From assembly GCA_001403755.1 (NCBI GenBank), contig CYUH01000011.1, positions 40,403 through 104,402 of the forward strand: 64,000 nucleotides of DNA. The letters are read 5' to 3'. Source of the DNA: Chryseobacterium senegalense (GTDB lineage: Bacteria; Bacteroidota; Bacteroidia; Flavobacteriales; Weeksellaceae). Below are positions 50,561 through 59,541 of this stretch, one piece after another (the first letter of the stretch is position 1; each line of letters starts with the position of its first letter). The notes under the pieces are model-generated. The model searched no databases. It was not told the DNA's origin and was given only the letters and a program-made list of their open reading frames with translations. The translations under genes and the position numbers were made by a program.

Positions 50561-52519
50561 TTATTGATTTTCTCCGGACACGATTTTGTGCAAACTCAGT
50601 TTCATCGCTTCTAATTGAGCTTTTTTCTCGTCTATTTTATCGAATGTATCTTTCAATAATGGATTTTCGCGATTGGAATTGCTGAAGAAACTCAAGTTAT
50701 TTTCCATCTTCACGATTTCAGCTTCCAAATCCGCAATTTGGTTTTTGATTTTTCTGGCTTTATCGGTCAGTTGATTTTCAGAAAGTCCTTCTTCTTTCAA
50801 ATCAAATTCGAAGATTTTGTTGAGTTTCAGTTTTTCTCTAAGCGTTTTGTTGAATTCTGTATTGATGCCGATTTTCTCGCGAGGAACCTTTCCGATATTA
50901 TTCCAACTGGTTTTGATTGCTTCAATTTTTTCAATACTTCCTTCTTGATCGGTAATTTCTTTCAATTGATCAAGAAGTTGATTTTTGTTCTTGAAATTTT
51001 CTTTCCAGTTGTCGCTTACGGCGTTGTTTTTCTCACGATAATTATTGAAAAATGTGTTGCACGCTTCACGGAATTCGTCCCAAACTTTGTTGGTCATGCT
51101 TCTTGGAACGTGTCCGATTTTTTTCCAGTCCTCTTGAAGCTTTTTGAAAAGAGGCACGGTAATCTCCCAATCTTCAGATAGGCTATTGTCCTTGGCAGTT
51201 TGGATCAATTTCAGCTTTTCTTCGAGGTTGGATTGCTGGTTATTTTTTAGGCCTTTATAAAATTCGTTTTTCTTGGTGTTGAAATTTCTAAGGTTTACCT
51301 TAAAATCATTCCAATTTTGGTTGGATTCTTTCCTCGGAACGCTTCCTATTTTCAAGAATTCGGTTCTTAAATCCTCAATTTTTTTGATAGCATTTTGCCA
51401 GTAATTGTGATTAGGTTCTTTCTCCGGATTACTTATTTTTACAATTTCCCCGATGATTTTATTTTTCTTCTCGAGGTTTTCTTGTTGTTCCTGATCGATT
51501 TGTGCGGAAAGTTCAGTTTTTCTTTCGTGGATTTTATTCGAAATTTCCTTGAATTCTTCCCAAGTTTTTTCTCTGAATTCCTCGGCAACCGGTTCTGCTT
51601 CTTCTTTCCAAAGTTTGTGTAAGTATTGAAGTTCGTTCAGCGCTTTTTGTACTGCTGGTTCGTTTTCCAATTCTTTCGCTCTTTCGATGATGTGCAACCT
51701 TTTCTCCAAATTATGAGCATATTCCTGCTCCATGTACTCTTTGTTCATGTCCAGCATTTGATAAAACTGATTCAAATGATGGAAATAATTGTTGTTGAGT
51801 AATTTAAACTCGGATTTTGCAACTTGTCCGGCATTTTTCCAAGCCTCTTTGATCTCGCGAATCGCCTTGAAAAGATTGGTTCCTACTTCAGTGTTGGTAT
51901 AAAGATTTTTGAGTTGTTCAATGATATTTTGCCTTTCTTCAAGATTTTTAGAATGATTTTCCTCCTGCACTTTTGCGAATTCATCATTCTTTTCACGGAA
52001 AATATGGATTAAACTTGATAATTTTGACTGCATCGGGTGATGAAAACTGAAATTTTCCTCGGGATTTCCTGCTGAAACAAACTCGCTTTTTTGGTCCTCT
52101 GTTTCATCATGAATGAAATGATTCGCTTGCTCTTTCAGTTGATTGAATTGTCTAAAATAAGCACCCGCATTTTCTTTATTGATGAGAGCTTCCATTTCTT
52201 CCAGAACTTCAGGCAAAGTTAAATGCGCTACATTTTCCAATTCATCTCCTTGATGCAAATCCTGCGGGTCACCGTGGTCTGCTTTTCCAGGATCGATTTC
52301 AGAAAGCACTTTTTCCGTAGGAATTTCTACCGATTTTTGGGTGTCTACATCTGCTTGATGTTCAGGAGTTTCCTGTAAGACTTCTGCCGGTGTTTCCGAA
52401 TTTTCTTCAGTAACGTCTAGCGTGTTTTCGGCTGGAGTTTCTGTGTTTTTTTCGATGGAAACATCTTCGGTGATGGGTTTTTTCTCATTGTTGTCAGAGA
52501 TTGAATCTTCTGTAATCAT
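50561..52519 (-). CDS. DUF349-repeat coiled-coil protein
   Basis: 652 residues from the ATG at 52519 (MITEDSISDNNEKKPITED). The first 130 residues are acidic and low-complexity (many Glu, Thr, Asp). The rest is built of repeated three-helix DUF349 units of about 70 residues, each with a W-x-x-x-G-x-V-x-R-x-x-x-N pattern (for example KIGHVPRSMTNKVWDEFREACNTFF and NIGKVPREKIGINTEFN). It ends with a coiled coil (LTDKARKIKNQIADLEAEIVKMENNL). The function is unknown. It follows aroE by 86 bp. Confidence 0.92.
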   Translation of the reverse strand: MITEDSISDNNEKKPITEDVSIEKNTETPAENTLDVTEENSETPAEVLQETPEHQADVDTQKSVEIPTEKVLSEIDPGKADHGDPQDLHQGDELENVAHLTLPEVLEEMEALINKENAGAYFRQFNQLKEQANHFIHDETEDQKSEFVSAGNPEENFSFHHPMQSKLSSLIHIFREKNDEFAKVQEENHSKNLEERQNIIEQLKNLYTNTEVGTNLFKAIREIKEAWKNAGQVAKSEFKLLNNNYFHHLNQFYQMLDMNKEYMEQEYAHNLEKRLHIIERAKELENEPAVQKALNELQYLHKLWKEEAEPVAEEFREKTWEEFKEISNKIHERKTELSAQIDQEQQENLEKKNKIIGEIVKISNPEKEPNHNYWQNAIKKIEDLRTEFLKIGSVPRKESNQNWNDFKVNLRNFNTKKNEFYKGLKNNQQSNLEEKLKLIQTAKDNSLSEDWEITVPLFKKLQEDWKKIGHVPRSMTNKVWDEFREACNTFFNNYREKNNAVSDNWKENFKNKNQLLDQLKEITDQEGSIEKIEAIKTSWNNIGKVPREKIGINTEFNKTLREKLKLNKIFEFDLKEEGLSENQLTDKARKIKNQIADLEAEIVKMENNLSFFSNSNRENPLLKDTFDKIDEKKAQLEAMKLSLHKIVSGENQ

Positions 52520-52605
52520 AGCAAACGTTTTTATTAGTATTAAAAAGGGCAAAAATTCTTAATCATTAATAGAATTGGTAACTAAAGCACTAAATTAACT
52601 TATTT

Positions 52606-53334
52606 TTATTGAAAGTTCCAAATTTCCCAGTTTTTTTCTGCCTGTTGCTCAAGCATGTAGAAACCATTGGCGGTTTTTGCGCCTTTTTCTGCCACTTTTT
52701 TGATGAAACTGGTGTAGTTGGGATTGTAAATCAAATCAATAATTAAATGTTTTTCCGTGATTCCTTCGAAAGGAAATTTCAAGCAATCATCCACATTCGG
52801 GAAAGTTCCCACCGGCGTACATTGGATAATTAAAGGATTTTTTGCAACCATTTCCGAACTGAGGTTTTCGTAATTTAATTCGGTGGTTCGGGATACTGTC
52901 AGGTAAGGGATCTGGTGTTTTTCCAAAACGTATTGAACGGCTTTTGCAGCACCGCCATTTCCCAAAACTATTGCGGAATCGTGCGATACTTTTCGGTGAA
53001 GCAACAAAGTTTTTTCAAAGCCATAAACATCCGTATTAAAACCTTTTTTGATGCCGTTTTTAATCAAAATACAATTTACAGCTCCGGTTTTTTTAGCTTC
53101 GTCGCTAAGCTCATCGAGATAGGGAATGATTTTCTCTTTATAAGGAATCGTAACGTTCAACCCTAATAGATTAGGAGTTGCGAGCAGGTTTTCAATTTCG
53201 GAAAGGTCTTGTAAATCGTAAACATCATACGCATAATTTTTCAACATCAACCGCTGAAATTTATCTTCAAAATATTTTTTAGAAAAGGAATACGAAATAT
53301 TTCTCCCGATGATTCCCAATTTTATTTCTTCCAT
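52606..53334 (-). CDS. aroE: Shikimate dehydrogenase
   Basis: 242 residues, slightly short for AroE. The substrate site reads SYSFSKKYF in place of the usual SxSPxxHN; the catalytic lysine is in LNVTIPYKEKIIPYLDELS; the cofactor loop is VLGNGGAAKAVQYVL; the aspartate in NTDVYGF is present, and CTPVGTFPN and NGFYMLEQQA close the family pattern. It reduces 3-dehydroshikimate with NADPH in the aromatic amino acid pathway. Cytoplasmic. Confidence 0.95.
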   Translation of the reverse strand: MEEIKLGIIGRNISYSFSKKYFEDKFQRLMLKNYAYDVYDLQDLSEIENLLATPNLLGLNVTIPYKEKIIPYLDELSDEAKKTGAVNCILIKNGIKKGFNTDVYGFEKTLLLHRKVSHDSAIVLGNGGAAKAVQYVLEKHQIPYLTVSRTTELNYENLSSEMVAKNPLIIQCTPVGTFPNVDDCLKFPFEGITEKHLIIDLIYNPNYTSFIKKVAEKGAKTANGFYMLEQQAEKNWEIWNFQ

Positions 53335-53342
53335 TCCTCAAA

Positions 53343-53376
53343 AATAAAAAAAAGACTGGTAAAAAAACCAGTCTTT
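53343..53376 (-). terminator. Terminator of the endonuclease I gene
   Basis: On the minus strand AAAGACTGG, 8-nt T-rich loop, CCAGTCTTT followed by T residues; 26 bp past the stop and just upstream of aroE. Confidence 0.88.
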
Positions 53377-53402
53377 GAATGAAATATAATAGAAAACTAA
53401 GA

Positions 53403-55445
53403 TTATTCCACAATGAATTTTGCACTGCTATTCGCAGCTTTCAGAATATAAACGCCTTTCGGTAAATTCTTCAAGATAATTTTGCTTGAATTTTTGAATG
53501 GCTGATTGATCGATTGAACCATTTTTCCGGTGAAATCAAAAATTTGAGCATTTTCAATAGCATTTAAATTTTTACCGGAAACATTTAATTCACCATTCTT
53601 TACCGGATTTGGGTAAATGGAAAGAGCGTTTTTGTTGATTCCGCTATCGTTTACGGCAGCTAAAGTGTAGCAAGTCCATTTCATATCATCAATTGCAACT
53701 CGGTTGGTAGTGCTGGTGTTTTGAAGCGTAATTTCTACAGTTCCAGCTACGTTGATTCCGGTTACAGTTGTTGTAGTTGCGGTGGAGCTGTAAGGAATGG
53801 TTTTTCCGGTATCTTCACCGTTTACCAATATCTTTAAAGTTCCTGCAGATCCACTGAATTTCAATTGCGTAGTCACGGTTAAATCTGCAATTCCGTTGGG
53901 TACAGACAATGCTGTAAGGAAGCCGTTTCGGATGGTAATTGCTTTTCCGTTGATCGTTTGGTCGGTTCTGGAATCTTCTGAAGTCCAAGAAACTCCATTG
54001 CTGGTCCAGTTATACGTAGAGTAGGTGGAAGCGCTTGCAGGAATACTGTCGAAGTTTTCATCGCCACAGTTAGTTCCAACAGCGGTAGTGGTTGCAGTTA
54101 CAGAATTGCTTTGTGGTGATACATTATTTCCGCCATCTTTTGCCACTACATAAATTGTGTATGTTGTCAACGGATTTAAGTTTGCGATATTTGTTGAAGT
54201 CGCCGATGTTGATCCCATCAAATTCCCATTTATATAAATGTCGTAAGCGGTCACACCAATATTGTCCGTTGAAGCAGTCCATTGTACAGCGATATTGTTG
54301 GTTCCTACGGAAGTTACTGCCAAATTGGTAGGAGCTGTAGGAGCTTCATTATCGATTAAGGTAGTTCCAGAAGCAGTATTACTTTGTGGAGATAGATTTC
54401 CTGCGGCATCAGCAGCAATTACATAGAAATTATAAGTTGTTCCTTGGTTCAAGCCAGAAACAGTTGCGGAATTGGAACTTGCATTGCTATGGAAATTTCC
54501 GTTTGAGTAAATTTTGTAATATGCTACTGCGATATTGTCGGTAGAAGCAGTCCAAGCTAAGTTAGCAGAGTTGGTTGATGTAGAAACCACTAGCAGATTC
54601 GTCGGAGTAGTTGGAGCTTGATTGTCTGCAACCTGTGTTCCCCAAATTTGCTGTACCCATTCCGGATGATCGATAAAAGGATTTCTGTTTTTCTGGAAGG
54701 TAAATGATGCATTGTTTCTCTCAATTTCAGAAGGAGAAACCGGATCCTGAGCGGACCATGTCATTAGTACATCTCTTTCCCAAGTTTGAAGGCCCGGATA
54801 AGGAGATCCTCCTAACATTCCGCCTGTCGAGAAACCAGCAAGTTGGCTTTCATACCTGGTTACGAAATAGAAAATCATTCTCGCGATATCACCTTTGAAT
54901 TCATCGATCGGTTCGCAAACAGTACCTGAATATCCCGCGGCGGTGTTCGGACCAACTTTAGTTCCGTTTTTTGAAGTAAAGGAAGGGTTTGAAACAGTTC
55001 CGAAAGGATAGTTGCTTCTCATTCCGTTTACTTTACCATCGGTAGGGCGAATAAAATGAATGTCCGAAACCATTGGCGCTTTAGAATTGAAAAAACTTTG
55101 CGGCACTACGTGTTCCCTGTTGTAGCAATCACCTTCTACACTGTAATTTCCACATTTTTTAATACCATGTCGGTACGTATAAGGATCTGTGCCGGTTGGA
55201 TTTTCCGAGTACATATCGAGAACAGAACCGTCGTTTTCATAGAAATGATCAGTGTCCGTGGTTACATATCCTGTGTAAAGACCGTCATAGCCGTTGTCTT
55301 TATGACCTGCAGTGATGATGGAGCTGAGCTTTGTTTTCAATGCTGCTCCGGTTAATCCTTCGGTGCCATTGTAGTAATTGGCAGGAGCTTGTGCTAATGT
55401 TAGCGAAAACATCATGCCAAGCAAAAGGGTAGTAAATTTTTTCAT
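53403..55445 (-). CDS. Secreted endonuclease I with two fibronectin type III domains and T9SS tail
   Basis: 680 residues from the ATG at 55445 (MKKFTTLLLGMMFSLTLAQ, a signal peptide). Residues about 20-265 are an EndA/NucM-type endonuclease I: GDCYNREHVVPQSFF with the catalytic histidine and IHFIRPTDGKVN, GKVGPN-type strands and DIARMIFYFVTRYESQL. Two fibronectin type III repeats follow (about 280-375 and 375-465; both open with DN-APT-PTNL). A beta-sandwich region (about 470-600) precedes the T9SS tail (LSIYPNPVKNGELNVSG, MVQSIN, KGVYILKAANSSAKFIVE). It would degrade DNA or RNA outside the cell for nutrients. Monocistronic. Confidence 0.93.
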   Translation of the reverse strand: MKKFTTLLLGMMFSLTLAQAPANYYNGTEGLTGAALKTKLSSIITAGHKDNGYDGLYTGYVTTDTDHFYENDGSVLDMYSENPTGTDPYTYRHGIKKCGNYSVEGDCYNREHVVPQSFFNSKAPMVSDIHFIRPTDGKVNGMRSNYPFGTVSNPSFTSKNGTKVGPNTAAGYSGTVCEPIDEFKGDIARMIFYFVTRYESQLAGFSTGGMLGGSPYPGLQTWERDVLMTWSAQDPVSPSEIERNNASFTFQKNRNPFIDHPEWVQQIWGTQVADNQAPTTPTNLLVVSTSTNSANLAWTASTDNIAVAYYKIYSNGNFHSNASSNSATVSGLNQGTTYNFYVIAADAAGNLSPQSNTASGTTLIDNEAPTAPTNLAVTSVGTNNIAVQWTASTDNIGVTAYDIYINGNLMGSTSATSTNIANLNPLTTYTIYVVAKDGGNNVSPQSNSVTATTTAVGTNCGDENFDSIPASASTYSTYNWTSNGVSWTSEDSRTDQTINGKAITIRNGFLTALSVPNGIADLTVTTQLKFSGSAGTLKILVNGEDTGKTIPYSSTATTTTVTGINVAGTVEITLQNTSTTNRVAIDDMKWTCYTLAAVNDSGINKNALSIYPNPVKNGELNVSGKNLNAIENAQIFDFTGKMVQSINQPFKNSSKIILKNLPKGVYILKAANSSAKFIVE

Positions 55446-55469
55446 TAAATTATAAATAAAATTGGAGGG

Positions 55470-55477
55470 CAAAGTTA
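55470..55477 (-). promoter_or_regulatory. -7 promoter box of the endonuclease I gene
   Basis: TAACTTTG on the minus strand, 24 bp before the start codon. Confidence 0.45.
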
Positions 55478-55642
55478 GGAAAAAAACAAATCTTAAGATT
55501 CTATTTATGAGAAATTCATAATTATTTAATTTAATCTTTTCTAAAGACTACTGGGAAAGGGAAATTGAATTATGAAACGGAAGTTATTTTTAGTTGATAC
55601 TAAAGTAGAGAATTAGAATACAAGATGTAGAAGCAAAAATTC

Positions 55643-56854
55643 TTAGTTGTTAGAAAAATAAGAACGATTGAATTTCGAGAAAAACCACGAAATTCCGAAA
55701 CCAAATAAGGCAGCAGTTCCACTTACGATAAGGTAATTGATGAATTTTATCCGAACCGGAAAAGCCAAATCGGTGTTGGCACCTGCCTTGAAAAATCCGG
55801 TACTAATTTGAAGATAACTCACCGCTGTACCGATGATTAAACCGCTCAAAATACCGAATAACACGATTAAAACTCCGGTATAGAAGTAAATATTTCTTAA
55901 TGATTTCAAATTCATTCCCAAAGAAATCAGCGATTTTGCCTGTTCCTTTTTGTCGAGTTGAAGAATGATGATCGCACCTGCCAAATTAAATGTCGTAATG
56001 AAAATTACCAGCGCGAAAATCAGATAAATAAACAGTTTCTCAGTATTGATCATCTTCCAGAAAGCAGCATTTTCTTCAGCTTTTGTTTTGAGATCGTATT
56101 TGTTTCCCAATAATTTTTGAAGCTTTTGCTTTACCAAATCTGCGTTTTCTGGATTATTAAGTTTAATCACAATTTGGTAGGCGGATTTTTTTGGCAAATC
56201 CAGCAATTCCCAAGTAAGTTCGATCGGTGAGATAATCATATTGTCGAGCTGATCATTTCCTGGGAAAACTCCCGATGGAAAAATCTCTCTTTTATTGAAA
56301 ATATCTTCTTCTTTGCTGATAAGGCCGGTTCCCGGTTTGGGCATCATTAAAGTCGCGAATTCGGAACCCTCACCGATCGGAATGGCAAGTCGGTTATCGA
56401 GTTTATTTTCAATGAGAACTTCATTGGAATATTTGAAACTCGGATAGCTACCGTAGAAAATATTTTTATGAATGGGATTTACCAAAATATAAGCCGAATC
56501 TACCCCTCGCAAATTTGCAATGTCGCCGTTTTCCCGGAAATTGATGTACACTTTTTCTTCAATAACTTTAGAGAAATGCTGGATTTCTTTTTCATTTTGA
56601 AGAATTTTCGTGGCTTTATCAATGTCAGGAATTGTTTTTCCTTGTTTACTTTTTACGGTAAGATCTGCATGAAGATTTGCGATAAGATCCTGGTTGAGAT
56701 CCTCGAGTCCCGAAAAAACCGAAATAATGATAAACATCGCCGTCACCGCAACCATCATCGCCAAAGCAGCAAGCCAAGTGATAAAGGTAACTGCAGTACT
56801 TCCTTTTTTGGCAAGCAAGTACCGGGTTGCGATGTAGAATGCAGTGTTTTTCAA
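55643..56854 (-). CDS. LolC/LolE-like ABC transporter permease (FtsX family)
   Basis: 403 residues. Transmembrane helix 1 at 20-45 (TAVTFITWLAALAMMVAVTAMFIIISVFSGLE), a large periplasmic domain (about 50-270), then three helices in the C-terminal third (LIFALVIFITTFNLAGAIIILQ, YFYTGVLIVLFGILSGLIIG, FINYLIVSGTAALFGFGISWFF). The cytoplasmic loop LDKKEQAKSLISLGMNLKSLRNIYFY is the MacB/LolC coupling helix region. It probably moves lipoproteins to the outer membrane with an ATPase encoded elsewhere. It is 30 bp downstream of rbfA. Confidence 0.88.
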   Translation of the reverse strand: MKNTAFYIATRYLLAKKGSTAVTFITWLAALAMMVAVTAMFIIISVFSGLEDLNQDLIANLHADLTVKSKQGKTIPDIDKATKILQNEKEIQHFSKVIEEKVYINFRENGDIANLRGVDSAYILVNPIHKNIFYGSYPSFKYSNEVLIENKLDNRLAIPIGEGSEFATLMMPKPGTGLISKEEDIFNKREIFPSGVFPGNDQLDNMIISPIELTWELLDLPKKSAYQIVIKLNNPENADLVKQKLQKLLGNKYDLKTKAEENAAFWKMINTEKLFIYLIFALVIFITTFNLAGAIIILQLDKKEQAKSLISLGMNLKSLRNIYFYTGVLIVLFGILSGLIIGTAVSYLQISTGFFKAGANTDLAFPVRIKFINYLIVSGTAALFGFGISWFFSKFNRSYFSNN

Positions 56855-56884
56855 AACAGGAAATTTTATCGGAAAATATTTTGA

Positions 56885-57247
56885 TTAAAGTATAGGATTA
56901 TCGCCTTCGCCTCTGAGTTCTTTTTCAATTTTCTCTACATCATCCAGCGTGGTATCCAAATAGAAGTTGATTTCCGGAATAATTCTCACTTGTTTTCCCA
57001 TTTTCTGCCCCATGAAATTTCGGTATTGCGCCTTATTTTCATTAATTTCCTTCATAATCTGCATGCGGAATTCTTGCGGGAAAATGCTTAAATAAATTTT
57101 TGCAATACTCAAATCAGGAGTTATTTTTACATCCGATACCGTTACCAGAAACGTTTGTTTACTTTCTGATGCCTGCTTGCGGAAAAATTCTGCGAAATCT
57201 TCCTGTATAATTTGTGCTACTTTTCTTTGTCTGTTGCTTTCGTTCAT
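56885..57247 (-). CDS. rbfA: Ribosome-binding factor A
   Basis: 120 residues. Family pattern: RQRKVAQIIQEDFAEFFRKQ, VTVSDVKITPDLSIAKIYLSIFP and VRIIPEINFYLDTTLDDVEKIEKEL. It helps mature the 30S subunit. The promoter box TAAATTTG ends 4 bp upstream of the start codon, so the transcript is nearly leaderless. Confidence 0.95.
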   Translation of the reverse strand: MNESNRQRKVAQIIQEDFAEFFRKQASESKQTFLVTVSDVKITPDLSIAKIYLSIFPQEFRMQIMKEINENKAQYRNFMGQKMGKQVRIIPEINFYLDTTLDDVEKIEKELRGEGDNPIL

Positions 57248-57251
57248 GGCG

Positions 57252-57259
57252 CAAATTTA
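57252..57259 (-). promoter_or_regulatory. -7 promoter box of rbfA
   Basis: TAAATTTG on the minus strand, 4 bp before the rbfA start. A divergent TATTTTTG on the plus strand (57261-57268) could serve the epimerase gene. Confidence 0.5.
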
Positions 57260-57359
57260 CTATTTTTGTTTGAATTAAAAACCCATGTATGAAGACCGGA
57301 TTTGTAATATTTGTGAGGTTTTCTGCTAAATTCATTAAATAATATCATTAATTTTTAAT

Positions 57360-57758
57360 ATGAAAATAGAACATCTCGGCATCGCTGTAAAATCGCTCGA
57401 AACTTCTGATCATCTTTTTGCTCGGCTTTTAGGAAAAGAAAATTACAAGAAAGAATCGGTAGAAAGGGAAGGGGTTACTACTTCTTTTTATGAGTTAGGA
57501 GATAGCAAAATAGAACTTTTGGAAGCGACCAATCCCGATAGTCCTATTGCAAAATTTATTGATAAAAAAGGCGAAGGGATTCATCATATAGCATTTGGGG
57601 TGGATAATATCTTCGATGAGATTGAAAGATTAAAAAGAGAAGGCTTCCAATTCATCTCCGAGGAACCAAAAGATGGTGCGGATAATAAGTTGGTGGTTTT
57701 TTTGCATCCAAAATCTACAAATGGTGTTTTGGTAGAATTATGTCAAGAAAAGTTGTGA
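57360..57758 (+). CDS. mce: Methylmalonyl-CoA epimerase
   Basis: 132 residues, a single glyoxalase/VOC domain pair. Metal ligands are in EHLGIAV (histidine), GEGIHHIAFGVDN (histidine) and VLVELCQ (glutamate). TSFYELGDSKIELLEATNPDSPIAKFIDKKGEG is the family's middle segment. It interconverts D- and L-methylmalonyl-CoA in propionate/branched-chain metabolism; the mutase is not in this window. Confidence 0.95.
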   Translation: MKIEHLGIAVKSLETSDHLFARLLGKENYKKESVEREGVTTSFYELGDSKIELLEATNPDSPIAKFIDKKGEGIHHIAFGVDNIFDEIERLKREGFQFISEEPKDGADNKLVVFLHPKSTNGVLVELCQEKL

Positions 57759-57764
57759 AAATTT

Positions 57765-57793
57765 TTGATTCTATAGAAAAAAGTTTATTTTTG
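57765..57793 (+). promoter_or_regulatory. Promoter of tRNA-Met
   Basis: TTTG (57765-57768), 17 bp, TATTTTTG (57786-57793), about 40 bp before the tRNA. Confidence 0.6.
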
Positions 57794-57833
57794 CACCTCG
57801 TAAAAACGCAGGGAATTCGTTTCCGAAGTTTTT

Positions 57834-57907
57834 GGCCTTGTAACTCAGTTGGTTAGAGTAGCTGACTCATAATCAGCAAGTCCTTGGTTCGAGCCCAAGC
57901 TGGGCCA
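57834..57907 (+). tRNA. tRNA-Met (anticodon CAT)
   Basis: 74 nt cloverleaf: acceptor GGCCTTG / CTGGGCC (one T-T mismatch), D stem ACTC / GAGT, anticodon stem GCTGA / TCAGC with loop CTCATAA (anticodon CAT), T stem CTTGG / CCAAG with loop TTCGAGC, discriminator A. No CCA is encoded. CAT could also mark a tRNA-Ile2 modified at C34, but the sequence reads as an elongator tRNA-Met. The mobile element genes begin directly after it, so it is the likely attachment site. Confidence 0.92.
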
Positions 57908-57918
57908 CACTGAAAATT

Positions 57919-57953
57919 AGACACTTACAGAATTTTGTAAGTGTCTTTTTTTA
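57919..57953 (+). terminator. Terminator of tRNA-Met
   Basis: AGACACTTAC (57919-57928) / GTAAGTGTCT (57937-57946), 10-bp perfect stem, then T residues. Confidence 0.88.
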
Positions 57954-57956
57954 TTT

Positions 57957-57978
57957 TTGACGAACATTTGACGAACAT
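57957..57978. repeat. Tandem 11-bp repeat TTGACGAACAT, possible recombinase arm sites
   Basis: Two perfect adjacent copies (57957-57967 and 57968-57978), 50 bp past the tRNA. Short direct repeats at this place are typical arm-type binding sites near the ends of tRNA-integrated elements. Confidence 0.45.
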
Positions 57979-58030
57979 TTTAAATTTATTTTATTGCTAT
58001 ATTAGTGCTGTTATTTTGTATAGAAACTAA

Positions 58031-58903
58031 ATGGATAGTATATATCTTGTCGCTTATACCACGATACTAATTTTCACAATACTCATTCCGAGCTTTCTTC
58101 TTGGGCGGATCTGGTTCGCTGTAAGCCCATTTGTCATCAATTATTATCGTTCAGAGAAAGCCAGTTGGTATAACAGTTGGAACACAGACCGTTTTTTAAT
58201 AGTGGTGTCGGGCGTGGCGATATCCGTTGTACTTTCATTCTTCTGGGGCGTAAAGATACTGAGGCAGATACGGGAGGTGGAGCCGGACTTTGTTGAAGTC
58301 TTTTTCTATATCGTTATACAGATCATTATTTTGGTATTGCTTGAGGCAAAAATGGATCACCCCGGAAAACCTCTGAAAGCGTTTCGAGAATTTCAAAGGA
58401 AGAGATATGACGAACGCTTTGTTTTCTTGGAGAAGCAAAATGCTGCCGATACGGTTACCCATCATGCTGCCGAATTGAAGAAAGAAATTCAGCATACTAA
58501 GGAAAGCTTAGCAGGAGAGATACAGATTCATAAGGATATCAGCACCGAGATTCATTTATTGGCTGACGAAAATAACCGATTGCTGAAAACTTCGGACTTT
58601 CCATTTGAGTTTAGGAACACGACACATTTGAATATATCTAACCTTATGACGGAGTATTTTATAAGTGAGGAATCTAGACAGCCGCTAGAGGATTTTCTGC
58701 TAAGAAAAAGAAAGAATGGCAAGATTGTTTTTACAAAAATTGCACGAAACGGCGTGAGTATTCAACCTATCCTTGACTTCTTCTCCCGATATACCGACCT
58801 GATTGAAAAATGCAAGGCAGAAAAATATTCTCAGGCGGAGACTGCCAAAATCATAAACGAAACAGCTTCCGCCCTGACACGGAAGGGAGAACTAGAAAAC
58901 TAG
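58031..58903 (+). CDS. Unknown membrane and coiled-coil protein at the element's left end
   Basis: 290 residues, not recognised. Three transmembrane helices: about 7-33 (AYTTILIFTILIPSFLLGRIWF), 57-76 (FLIVVSGVAISVVLSFFWGV) and 87-107 (FVEVFFYIVIQIIILVLLEA). A charged coiled-coil stretch runs from about 120 to 190 (AAELKKEIQHTKESLAGEIQIHKDISTEIHLL in pattern). The C-terminal 95 residues look like a separate helical domain (TEYFISEESRQPLEDFLLRKR; SRYTDLIEKCKAEKYSQAETAKIINETASALTR), which could bind nucleic acid. It is the first gene after the tRNA. It could be an immunity, entry-exclusion or regulatory protein. Confidence 0.7.
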   Translation: MDSIYLVAYTTILIFTILIPSFLLGRIWFAVSPFVINYYRSEKASWYNSWNTDRFLIVVSGVAISVVLSFFWGVKILRQIREVEPDFVEVFFYIVIQIIILVLLEAKMDHPGKPLKAFREFQRKRYDERFVFLEKQNAADTVTHHAAELKKEIQHTKESLAGEIQIHKDISTEIHLLADENNRLLKTSDFPFEFRNTTHLNISNLMTEYFISEESRQPLEDFLLRKRKNGKIVFTKIARNGVSIQPILDFFSRYTDLIEKCKAEKYSQAETAKIINETASALTRKGELEN

Positions 58904-59074
58904 CCCATAAATTCTAAAAATTTGTCGAAATATCTTTCTTGATGTCTTTTTTAGTAAAAAATATGGGTATTTTCAATTTGTCAGATAAATATTTTAGATG
59001 AATCATTTTATTGTAAATCAATTATTTAAATGCGATTTTTTATCGTTTTAAAAATTAAATTTCATAATATATTA

Positions 59075-59125
59075 TAAAACAAAACCTCCTGCGAAATGCA
59101 CATTTCTTTAGGTTGTTTTATTTTA
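59075..59125. repeat. Nested hairpin upstream of the HTH gene
   Basis: Inner perfect palindrome GAAATG-CA-CATTTC (59093-59106) inside an imperfect outer pair (AAAACAAAACCT / AGGTTGTTTT). It sits in the 296-bp gap 58904-59199, about 75 bp before the HTH start; the gap has no gene that I see. It could be a terminator, operator or recombinase site. Confidence 0.45.
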
Positions 59126-59199
59126 CAAAAAAATTTTCAAGTCGCTTTTAGGCGGCTATTTCTTTGGGAAATATCTTGGCCTCAACAAAATTCAACGAA

Positions 59200-59541
59200 A
59201 TGAAAGACCAAGAAAGACTAGCTGCGCTAGAAAGCCAAATGTCCACTTTGGTAAACTCGCAAAAAGAGTTTACCTCGAAGGCGCTACAGATGCTCGCCCT
59301 CGGAACCAAGAACATCTATTCTAAGGAAGAGGCCGCGCTGTTCCTCAACCTGGATCCGGACTATCTCTACCAACTCAAACACCACGGCAAATTGAAGGCC
59401 TACAAAAAGAAGGGGCAAAAGAAAATCTACTTTCGCAAAGAGGACCTCGAAGCTTATCTTCTGGGGGATAATGTGGAGGAAATACAAAATGATGACTATG
59501 TCGCATTCGAGCAGGAAATTCTGGAGCGATGGAAGAAATAA
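59200..59541 (+). CDS. Excisionase-like helix-turn-helix protein
   Basis: 113 residues from the ATG at 59200 (MKDQERLAALESQMSTLVN); an upstream in-frame TTG is rejected. A short coiled coil (about 3-25) is followed by a MerR-type winged helix-turn-helix of the HTH_17 kind: IYSKEEAALFLNLDPDYLYQLKHHGKLKAYKKKGQKKIYFRKEDLEAYL in pattern. Such proteins act as excisionases or regulators in Bacteroidetes elements. It overlaps the helicase gene by 13 bp and shares its high G+C. Confidence 0.85.
   Translation: MKDQERLAALESQMSTLVNSQKEFTSKALQMLALGTKNIYSKEEAALFLNLDPDYLYQLKHHGKLKAYKKKGQKKIYFRKEDLEAYLLGDNVEEIQNDDYVAFEQEILERWKK

Noticed and set aside
57834..57907. tRNA-Ile2 (CAT anticodon modified at C34)
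   Set aside because: The arms fit an elongator tRNA-Met; this cannot be fully excluded without tilS-type identity analysis.
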